A stretch of DNA of 11,346 nucleotides from an uncultured Erythrobacteraceae bacterium (lineage in GTDB: Bacteria > Pseudomonadota > Alphaproteobacteria > Sphingomonadales > Sphingomonadaceae): NCBI GenBank assembly GCA_950071875.1, contig CATMNW010000048.1, positions 1-11,346 of the forward strand, written 5' to 3'. Positions 5,610 through 11,346 of the stretch are shown here, in pieces. Made by a program: the position numbers and the translations under genes. How positions within the stretch are numbered: position 1 is the first letter of the stretch; the number at the start of each line of letters is the position of its first letter. The notes under the pieces were generated by a model that saw nothing but the letters and a program-made list of their open reading frames with translations, was not told the DNA's origin and ran no database searches.

Positions 5610-6545
5610 ATGCCCATGCCCGACACCCCCCTGATCCGCCTTGGAACCCGCCGCTCTCCGCTCGCCATGGCGCAGGCCCACGAGGCCCGCGCCCGACTTT
5701 GTGCCGCGCATGGTTGGGACGAATCGGCCGTCGAGCTCGTTCCTGTCGTTGCCAGCGGCGACAAGGTTCAGGATCGTCCACTGGCAGAAATCGGGGGCAA
5801 GGCCTTGTGGACCCGCGAACTCGACCAATGGCTGCTCGAAGGGCGCATCGACGCCGCCGTGCATTCGATGAAGGACGTCGAGACGATCCGCCCTGATGCA
5901 ATCACCATAGCTGCCATCCTGCCGCGGGCCGACAAGGCGGACAAACTGCTTGGGGCAAGCTCGATCGAGGATATTCCGCAAGGTGCGCGAGTGGGCACCA
6001 GCGCACCGCGCCGGGCAGCACAGCTCCTGCATGCGCGGCCCGATCTGAAAGTCGTCGGCATACGCGGGAATGTCGCCACGCGAATGGCCAAGCTCGAGCG
6101 CGGAGAGGCGGATGCGACGTTTCTCGCTGCCGCGGGGCTCGATCGGCTCGGCGAAGGAAGCATCGGCGTGCGATTGGAGCCCGACGAGTGGCTGCCTGCA
6201 CCGGCGCAGGCTGCTATAGGACTGGAATGCCGGACAGACGATGCGCGAGTGCGCGATCTGGTCCAGGCAATCGATCATGAAGCCAGCCATGCCGAAATTA
6301 CGGCTGAGCGCCGCCTGCTCGAAGGCCTTGGCGGATCGTGCAGCAGCCCCATAGCCGCGCTTTCCAAGAGCCGCGCCGGGCGTATCTCCCTGCAGGCTGC
6401 AATTTACAGCCCCGACGGCGCCATACGCATCGCGGGCGATGCGGAGTTTGCAGCAGGCGACATGCAAACTCCTGCAGATCTTGCGAGAAACCTCCTGGAA
6501 AGAGCGCCGCAAGCGGTCGCTGTGCATTTCGGGCAGCCGGCATGA
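5610..6545 (+). CDS. hemC: Hydroxymethylbilane synthase (porphobilinogen deaminase)
   Basis: This 311-residue cytosolic enzyme joins four porphobilinogen units into hydroxymethylbilane, an early common step of heme and other tetrapyrroles. The length fits the family. It opens LIRLGTRRSPLAMAQA (8-23). VASGDKVQDRPLAEIGGKALWTRELD (47-72) covers the usual substrate-contact region; HSMKD (85-89) contains the catalytic Asp (D89). GTSAPRR (129-135) and IRGNVATR (151-158) carry the cofactor-binding arginines. The dipyrromethane cofactor attaches to C244 in GLGGSCSSPI. The start is ATG at 5610 (AGGG, 5 nt spacing); ATG at 5616 (AAGG, 6 nt spacing) is equally possible and gives 309 residues. The open frame extends to an ATG at 5565, but that would overlap tsaD without a ribosome site. 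The stop overlaps the hemD start (ATGA, 6542-6545). Confidence 0.97.
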   Translation: MPMPDTPLIRLGTRRSPLAMAQAHEARARLCAAHGWDESAVELVPVVASGDKVQDRPLAEIGGKALWTRELDQWLLEGRIDAAVHSMKDVETIRPDAITIAAILPRADKADKLLGASSIEDIPQGARVGTSAPRRAAQLLHARPDLKVVGIRGNVATRMAKLERGEADATFLAAAGLDRLGEGSIGVRLEPDEWLPAPAQAAIGLECRTDDARVRDLVQAIDHEASHAEITAERRLLEGLGGSCSSPIAALSKSRAGRISLQAAIYSPDGAIRIAGDAEFAAGDMQTPADLARNLLERAPQAVAVHFGQPA

Positions 6546-7225
6546 AGCCGCTTTTCCTGTTTCGTCCCGAACCGGGCTGGGCCGTAAGCGCCAAGTCGGC
6601 AGAAGACATGGGGCTCGAGGTTTTTGGCGCCCCGCTTTTCACGATCGAACCCGTTGAATGGCGTGCACCTTTGCCCGGCGATTTCGACGGTCTCCTTGTC
6701 GGGAGTGCCAACGTGTTCCGTCATGGTGGTCCGCAACTCAAGAAGTTCGACAAATTGCCTGTCCATGTCGTCGGTGAAGCCACAGCCGCAGCGGCGCGCA
6801 GCGCGGGCTTTCTCATCGGACGGACCGGGCGGGGCGGCCTGCAGTCACTGGTCGACCAGCTCGGTACCCGCACCCTGCACCTTTTGCGGCTGGCTGGAGA
6901 AGACCGGGTAACCCTGCGCCTGCCCGATACGCTTTCCGTCGATACGACGGTGCTCTATCGCGCGGTACCGCAGGGGCTTTCGGATGCTGCTGTCGCCAAT
7001 CTGCAAGACGGCGGAGTGGTCGCGTTGCACTCGGGCTCGGCTGCCCAGCGTTTCAAGGCGGAATGCGATACCCATGATCTGGACAGGGCGAAAATCGATC
7101 TTGTGGTGATCGGGCCGCGCGTAGCGGAGATGGTGGGCGCCGGGTGGCGATCCATCCACATTGCAGAAGCGCCGGGGGATACCGAGCTACTGGCCTTGGC
7201 GCGATCTTTGTGCCAGACCTCCTGA
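6542..7225 (+). CDS. hemD: Uroporphyrinogen-III synthase
   Basis: This 227-residue cytosolic enzyme closes hydroxymethylbilane with inversion of ring D to give uroporphyrinogen III. The family is poorly conserved in sequence, so the call rests on the position directly after hemC, the length, and the bilobed pattern: an opening RPEPGWAVSA (8-17) with the early Arg-Pro typical of the family, FDGLLVGSANVFRHGG (48-63) in place of the usual TSANGV-type stretch, VHVVGEATAAAARSAGF (74-90), HLLRLAGEDR (113-122), VVALHSGSAAQRF (159-171), and the closing VVIGPRVAEMVGAGW (188-202) with IHIAEAPGDTELLAL. The ATG at 6542 overlaps the hemC stop by ATGA and lacks its own strong ribosome site, so translation is probably coupled to hemC. 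The next gene starts 56 bp downstream. Confidence 0.9.
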   Translation: MKPLFLFRPEPGWAVSAKSAEDMGLEVFGAPLFTIEPVEWRAPLPGDFDGLLVGSANVFRHGGPQLKKFDKLPVHVVGEATAAAARSAGFLIGRTGRGGLQSLVDQLGTRTLHLLRLAGEDRVTLRLPDTLSVDTTVLYRAVPQGLSDAAVANLQDGGVVALHSGSAAQRFKAECDTHDLDRAKIDLVVIGPRVAEMVGAGWRSIHIAEAPGDTELLALARSLCQTS

Positions 7226-7281
7226 AGGGTAGAGGGAGACGTCCGGGCTAACGGGCGCATTGGGTCGCAGAACGGAATTAC

Positions 7282-8169
7282 ATGATCGATTACACACGTG
7301 CCGCGCGCAAGGGACCGTCAGCCAAGCCTGTCCTCGTCGCCGTGCTGGCAAGCTTCCTGCTCGGTGGGGCGATCGTCGGCTATGCGGTCTATTCGATGAC
7401 CGGCGATGACCGGGAAACCGTATCCGCTTCGCAAGCCGAACCGACGATGCTCGCCAGCCCGACATCCGACCCGACCCCCACGCCAAGCGCTACTGCGAGC
7501 GAGGCGGCACAGCAGGCCGTGGAACGGGTCGCGGAACAGCAGGGCGGCATCGATCAGCGCCTCGCTGCAGCAGAACAGCGCCTGGCGCGGCTCGATCTGC
7601 AGGCCGAGGCCGCGGCCGGCAACGCAGCGCGTGCCGAAGGCCTGTTGATTGCATTTGCTACCCGCCGGGCCTTGGAGAAGGGGGCAGAGCTTGGTTACCT
7701 TTCGGACCAGCTGCGCCTGCGGTTCGGAGACGCGTTACCCAACGCAGTGGACACGATCATCCGCACCAGCCGCAATCCGGTCACCCTGGACCAGCTCATC
7801 GCGCGGCTGGAAGGCCTCGCTCCGCGGCTTGCAGAACCCGAAGGTTTGACGGGCTTTGCGCGTTTCAGCGAAGAAATGTCGCAATTGTTCGTCGTGCGGC
7901 GTGAAAGTGCTCCATCGCCCCAGCCGCAAAGACGTCTCGACCGCGCACGACTGTTTCTGGAAAGCGGTCGAACCGGGTCGGCTATTGCCGAGGTTCGCAA
8001 CCTTCCGGGCGTCGACAATGCGGGTGGCTGGCTGCGCGATGCGGAACGTTATGCTGCTACGCAGCGGGCGCTCGACCTCATTGAGACTGCAGCGGTTCTC
8101 GAACCGCGAAACTTGCGTGATGGGGCAGGAAACCGGATCGAACAGGTCAGTCCGGCCGAAGAAAGCTAG
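7282..8169 (+). CDS. Mitofilin/Mic60-like inner-membrane protein
   Basis: This 295-residue protein has a short cytosolic head (MIDYTRAARKGPSAK), one membrane helix (about 16-38), a Ser/Thr/Pro linker (53-72), a predicted coiled coil (about 74-116; Ala, Gln, Arg and Glu rich), a helical middle, and a C-terminal stretch RLDRARLFLESGRTGSAIAE through VRNLPGVDNAGGWLRDAERY and ATQRALDLIETAAV (218-272). That order and the C-terminal pattern (a segment with LPG, then a W and a run of charged helix ending in small residues) match alphaproteobacterial mitofilin/Mic60 homologues, which are known to be encoded beside heme genes and to shape internal membranes. The protein is short for the family and the C-terminal match is by eye. 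An alternative reading is a HemX-like protein of unknown function. A modest ribosome site (GGAA, 7274-7277) precedes ATG 7282. The stop shares bases with that of the convergent monooxygenase gene. Confidence 0.65.
   Translation: MIDYTRAARKGPSAKPVLVAVLASFLLGGAIVGYAVYSMTGDDRETVSASQAEPTMLASPTSDPTPTPSATASEAAQQAVERVAEQQGGIDQRLAAAEQRLARLDLQAEAAAGNAARAEGLLIAFATRRALEKGAELGYLSDQLRLRFGDALPNAVDTIIRTSRNPVTLDQLIARLEGLAPRLAEPEGLTGFARFSEEMSQLFVVRRESAPSPQPQRRLDRARLFLESGRTGSAIAEVRNLPGVDNAGGWLRDAERYAATQRALDLIETAAVLEPRNLRDGAGNRIEQVSPAEES
8166..8169. other. Shared CTAG: overlapping convergent stop codons
   Basis: The Mic60-like gene ends in TAG at 8167-8169 (plus) and the monooxygenase gene ends in TAG at 8166-8168 (minus). 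The palindrome CTAG supplies both stops. There is no space for a terminator between the genes, so both transcripts must run into antisense of the other or end by another mechanism. Confidence 0.95.
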
Positions 8170-9380
8170 GCTTTCAACAGTTCGGGTAGATCGCCCGAAA
8201 TTCCGCGCGCTTCATCCATGAAGAACCGCTTCAGCCAGCCGGTGCGCTGAATCCCCGCCATCCCGAAACGGCGCACGGCGCTGGCGGCCTTGCCCGGAAC
8301 TCCGAATATCCGCGTCAGGCTATCCGTCGCGCCCATCACCATGATCGAATCGAGGGCGCGCCATTTTTCGTACTTGGCCAGTACCTGCGCATCGCCGAGA
8401 TCGAGGCCGAGGCGCGCAGCTTCGTCCAGTACGTCCACCAACGCGCCCACGTCGCGCAGGCCCAGGTTCAGGCCCTGTCCTGCGATGGGATGCATTCCGT
8501 GCGCGCTATCGCCAACAAGAGCGAGGCGGTGCTCGACGATTTTGGCCGTGTGCTGGAAGCTGAGCGGGTATGACGAGCGCGCGCTATTGATCGTTAGCTC
8601 GCCAAGAAGATCGCCCATGCGCTTGTAGACTTCGGCCAGGAAGGCGCGGTCTGACAGCTTCAGGACGCCGGCGGCATCCTTTTCATCCACCGTCCATACC
8701 AGTGCGCTGCGGTGTTGACCTTCCGGCCCGTCGAGCATCGGCAACAGGGCAAAGGGCCCGTCCGGATAGAAAATTTCCCACGCGACGTTTTCGTGGCTTT
8801 TCGTGTGGTCGATGCCGACGATCATCGCGCGATGGCTGTAGTCCCAGTTGGCCATCTTGAGGCCTGCTTCCTCGCGGCTGGGCGATGCGCGCCCTTCTGC
8901 CCCGACCATCAGCGCGGCTTCGAGCACGCGGCCATCGGCAAGTGTGGCGGAAACGCCGAATTCGCTCCGCTCGCGCGAGATGACATCGACTGGCGCATGC
9001 CATTCGATCAGTGGCTCATTCGCAGCCGCCTCGTGCAGCGCGAGGCGTAGCTGGCGGTTTGCGAACATGCGGCCCAGTGTACCCTCGTGCGGCTCGGGCG
9101 TGAAATCGAGGCGGCCCGCCTTCATCTGGTCGAGCACGGCAATCGAGGCGATGTCGCATCCATGCGGCTCCAGCTGGTCCTGAAGACCGATATGGCGGAA
9201 CAGTCGCCAGCTCGCGGTCGAGATGGCCGAGGCGCGGCCGTCGAAGCCCTCCGCCGTGAGGGTGGCTGGATCGGCACGATCGACGAGGTGGCTGGTGAGC
9301 CCCTTCTTCGCTGCGGCCAGTGCCAGTGTCATGCCCACCAGGCCGCCGCCCAGGATCAACAGGTCGCGCTTGTCTGTCAT
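8166..9380 (-). CDS. UbiH/UbiF/COQ6-family FAD-dependent monooxygenase (ubiquinone hydroxylase)
   Basis: This 404-residue flavoprotein probably hydroxylates the aromatic ring during ubiquinone synthesis; which ring position cannot be told from sequence alone. The N-terminal FAD-binding motif is LLILGGGLVGMTLALAAAKKG (7-27). FDGRASAIS (46-54) is the UbiH-family motif near the start. VGAEGRASPSRE (159-170) corresponds to the DG motif, with Glu162 where the classic motif has Asp. The second FAD motif is LALVGDSAHGMHPIAGQGLNLGLRDV (286-311), a strong match. The length is normal. ATG at 9380 has AGGGA (9389-9393) about 8 nt upstream. It converges on the Mic60-like gene with a 4-bp overlap and diverges from dsbD over 43 bp. 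Close relatives could act on other aromatic substrates, but the respiratory-gene context favours ubiquinone. Confidence 0.88.
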   Translation of the reverse strand: MTDKRDLLILGGGLVGMTLALAAAKKGLTSHLVDRADPATLTAEGFDGRASAISTASWRLFRHIGLQDQLEPHGCDIASIAVLDQMKAGRLDFTPEPHEGTLGRMFANRQLRLALHEAAANEPLIEWHAPVDVISRERSEFGVSATLADGRVLEAALMVGAEGRASPSREEAGLKMANWDYSHRAMIVGIDHTKSHENVAWEIFYPDGPFALLPMLDGPEGQHRSALVWTVDEKDAAGVLKLSDRAFLAEVYKRMGDLLGELTINSARSSYPLSFQHTAKIVEHRLALVGDSAHGMHPIAGQGLNLGLRDVGALVDVLDEAARLGLDLGDAQVLAKYEKWRALDSIMVMGATDSLTRIFGVPGKAASAVRRFGMAGIQRTGWLKRFFMDEARGISGDLPELLKA

Positions 9381-9423
9381 GGGACGTGTCCCTAGAGCGA
9401 GCCGCGTGACCCACGCAAGGATA
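9381..9423. promoter_or_regulatory. 43-bp divergent control region with two short inverted repeats
   Basis: Between the ubiquinone hydroxylase start (9380) and the dsbD start (9424) lie GGGAC-GT-GTCCC (9381-9392) and GCGTG-ACC-CACGC (9404-9416). The first abuts the hydroxylase ATG and contains its ribosome site; the second ends 7 nt before the dsbD ATG. No clear -35/-10 boxes are visible in so short a gap. Each repeat could fold in the leader RNA of its neighbouring gene or serve as a regulator site. Confidence 0.45.
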
Positions 9424-11346
9424 ATGGAGCGGATTGCGGCGCTGATAATGCTGGTCGCGCTGGCATTTACCCTGCCGGCAAGCGCCCAGAACGTCGTGCG
9501 TGGTCCCGGCAGCGACCGGATGCCGGTCGACCTTGTGGCCGAAGGCGCCCCACAGCCCGGTGAAACCTGGATGGTCGCACTTCACTTCAAGCCGTCGACG
9601 CCCGAATGGCACGGGTATTGGTCGAACCCCGGGGATGCGGGTCTGGGCATGGCGTTGGACTGGACATTGCCGGATGGCTGGGAAGCGAAGAAACCGGTCT
9701 ATCCTTTGCCCAAGCGCCTGATCATCGGCGACCTCATGAACCATGTCTACGAAGGCGATTATGCTGTTCTCGTACCGATCGCAGTTCCCGAAAGTGCTGT
9801 AGTCGCTGGCGTCGCTCCTATCACGGTTACGGCCAATTACCTTGCCTGCACCGACACCATCTGCGTGCCGCAGCAGGCTCGTCTGACGATCGATCCATCG
9901 ACAGCAGCAGGGGATGCGCGTTTTGGCCAATGGCGCGCAGCGATTGTTCCGCCACTCGACAGCCGGGCGCAATTCGAATTCAGCGATACGCGATTGAGGA
10001 TCGGGATCCCGGTCCCCGCCGAAACCGCGCTTGGCGACCTGCACGTGTTCCTTGGCACGGGCGAACTGGGTAAAGGGGACAAGCCGGTCTACACCGGTGT
10101 CCAGACCTTCATCAGCGAAGGAAACCTGCTGGTTGCGGAATTGCCGATCGAAAGGATCGTGGTTCCCGACAATGTCGAACTGGCAGTTGAGCCCCGGCCT
10201 GACGAGATCACCGGCATACTCGACCTCGGTAACGGGCGCGGCGTTCGCTTCACTGCGATGCCCGGTGATGTGCCCCTGGAGGGGATTAAGCCTATTCGCG
10301 GGGGCGGGGCGGAGCCGGTGCTGTGGCAATTGATGCTGGCGGCGCTGGTCGGAGGGTTGCTGCTCAACATCATGCCCTGCGTTTTCCCGATCCTGAGCCT
10401 CAAGGCGCTGTCGCTGACCAAGGCGGGCGGAGACGAGCGGACAGCACGCCGCGACGCGCTGGCCTATACGGCGGGCGTCGTACTGGCCTGCGCGGCATTG
10501 GGCGCGGCGATCCTTGTACTGCGTTCGTTGGGCGAGCAGGTGGGCTGGGCGTTCCAGTTGCAAGAGCCTGCCGTGGTGGTCGCTTTGTTCCTGCTGGCGC
10601 TGGCGATCACGGCCAATTTCCTTGGCATGTTCGAAGTGCCCGGCATGGCGATTTCGGGCGGAAAGCCTTCACAGGCCGGATCGTTCTCGACCGGCCTGCT
10701 GACAGCCTTCGTTGCGACGCCCTGCACAGGGCCATTCATGGCGGTGGCGCTGGGTGCAGCATTGGTGATCCGCCCGCTCCACGGGCTGATGGTCTTTCTG
10801 ATGCTGGGAATCGGCCTGGCCCTGCCTTTCCTGCTGATTGGTTTCGTGCCCATGCTCCGCCGCCAATTGCCCAAGCCGGGAACGTGGATGGAGGCGTTCC
10901 GGCGCTGGATGGCGCTGCCAATGGGCCTGACAGCGCTGGCGCTTGGCTGGCTGGTCTGGCGAATAGGTGGCGGCGAATATCTTGCGATGGTGATCGGCCT
11001 TGGCTTCGTAACCGTGGCGGGATTGGGACTTGCGGGCCTATTCCAGCGCAAACGGGGAGGGGTTTTTGCAATTCTCGCCGCGCTGGTTGCAGTTCTGGGT
11101 CTGGGGATGGCATTGCTTCCGCGACCTCAAATGCAGATGATGTCGGCTAAAAGCCTGCTCGATCCGGTCGAATACAGCGAATCCGCGCTGGCAGAGGCGC
11201 GTGCTTCGGGCCGGCCGGTGTTCGTCTGGTTCACCGCCGACTGGTGTGTCACCTGCAAGGTGAACGAGAATATCGCCATAGAGCGCGAAGCTACCCGTGT
11301 TGCATTCGCAAACGCAGGCGTGATTGCGCTTCGTGGCGACTGGACC
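9424..11346 (+). CDS. dsbD: DsbD-type thiol:disulfide interchange protein (3' end missing)
   Basis: 641 codons are present with no stop; the gene leaves the window inside its last domain, so perhaps 40-60 residues are missing. Residues 1-22 form a signal peptide (LVALAFTLPASAQ). The periplasmic N-terminal domain carries the redox pair C142 and C147 (LACTDTICVPQ). A membrane domain of about eight helices (about 299-566) follows, with the core cysteines C319 (NIMPCVFP) and C434 (ATPCTGPF). Next is a thioredoxin-like domain with WCVTCK (C608, C611). These three cysteine pairs pass electrons from cytosolic thioredoxin to periplasmic partners such as disulfide isomerase and cytochrome c maturation proteins. 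The start is uncertain: ATG 9424 has AAGGA only 2 nt away; an in-frame GTG at 9406 would lengthen the signal head, and ATG 9448 would shorten it. It diverges from the ubiquinone hydroxylase gene. Confidence 0.93.
   Translation, partial: MERIAALIMLVALAFTLPASAQNVVRGPGSDRMPVDLVAEGAPQPGETWMVALHFKPSTPEWHGYWSNPGDAGLGMALDWTLPDGWEAKKPVYPLPKRLIIGDLMNHVYEGDYAVLVPIAVPESAVVAGVAPITVTANYLACTDTICVPQQARLTIDPSTAAGDARFGQWRAAIVPPLDSRAQFEFSDTRLRIGIPVPAETALGDLHVFLGTGELGKGDKPVYTGVQTFISEGNLLVAELPIERIVVPDNVELAVEPRPDEITGILDLGNGRGVRFTAMPGDVPLEGIKPIRGGGAEPVLWQLMLAALVGGLLLNIMPCVFPILSLKALSLTKAGGDERTARRDALAYTAGVVLACAALGAAILVLRSLGEQVGWAFQLQEPAVVVALFLLALAITANFLGMFEVPGMAISGGKPSQAGSFSTGLLTAFVATPCTGPFMAVALGAALVIRPLHGLMVFLMLGIGLALPFLLIGFVPMLRRQLPKPGTWMEAFRRWMALPMGLTALALGWLVWRIGGGEYLAMVIGLGFVTVAGLGLAGLFQRKRGGVFAILAALVAVLGLGMALLPRPQMQMMSAKSLLDPVEYSESALAEARASGRPVFVWFTADWCVTCKVNENIAIEREATRVAFANAGVIALRGDWT

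Noticed and set aside
5583..6527. Open frame of 314 codons on the minus strand, antisense to hemC
   Set aside because: hemC is unmistakable on the plus strand over the same bases; the antisense product has no family features.
7226..7281. Possible terminator or extra small gene in the hemD to Mic60-like gap
   Set aside because: I see no stable stem with a T-run and no start with a plausible frame; the gap probably holds just the leader of the next gene within the same operon.
9016..10563. Open frame of 515 codons on the minus strand, antisense to dsbD and overlapping the start of the UbiH-like gene
   Set aside because: The opposite strand encodes clear DsbD and UbiH motifs throughout. The minus frame product is rich in Arg, Gln, His and Pro with no domain pattern, as expected for a shadow frame in GC-rich DNA.
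1..11346. Mobile element, phage, CRISPR, toxin-antitoxin or defence genes
   Set aside because: No transposase, integrase, terminal repeats, spacer-repeat pattern or toxin-antitoxin pair was seen. The gene order is that of a chromosomal housekeeping region.

Overview
The window looks like a GC-rich alphaproteobacterial chromosome, most likely a sphingomonad (Sphingomonadales, Erythrobacteraceae-like). This rests on the gene set and order (tsaD-gpsA on one strand, hemC-hemD-mitofilin-like gene on the other, then a UbiH-type monooxygenase and DsbD), on sphingomonad-like protein sequences, and on very tight gene packing. I could not run a database search, so the family assignments come from motifs read by eye. 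I see no mobile element, CRISPR array, tRNA, rRNA or phage gene.

Left part, minus strand (1-5571). Transcription runs leftward: tsaD (tRNA t6A synthesis), gpsA (glycerol-3-phosphate dehydrogenase), then a Wzx/MATE-like flippase. The three are joined by 4-bp stop/start overlaps (ATGA, then GTGA) and almost certainly form one operon. After a gap of 86 bp holding an imperfect 12-bp stem and a direct repeat comes a lipoprotein with a von Willebrand A domain (YfbK-like). A gap of 44 bp follows, then the 5' end of a further membrane-anchored protein that runs off the left edge.

Middle, plus strand (5610-8169). hemC and hemD, overlapping by ATGA, make uroporphyrinogen III. They are followed by a protein with one membrane segment, a coiled coil and a mitofilin-like C-terminus, a candidate bacterial Mic60. 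tsaD and hemC diverge across only 38 bp.

Right part. A UbiH/COQ6-type FAD monooxygenase (minus) converges on the Mic60-like gene; the two stop codons share the palindrome CTAG. It diverges, across 43 bp, from a DsbD-type thiol:disulfide interchange protein (plus) that is cut by the right edge inside its thioredoxin domain.

The theme is housekeeping for the respiratory envelope: heme, ubiquinone, phospholipid precursor, thiol reduction in the periplasm, and membrane shaping. I did not find an obvious new defence or mobile system. The most unusual item is the vWA lipoprotein. Its N-terminal region carries a run of 14 prolines and then a stretch resembling the TonB box and plug start of sphingomonad TonB-dependent receptors. 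The Mic60-like gene in its heme neighbourhood is the second point of interest.
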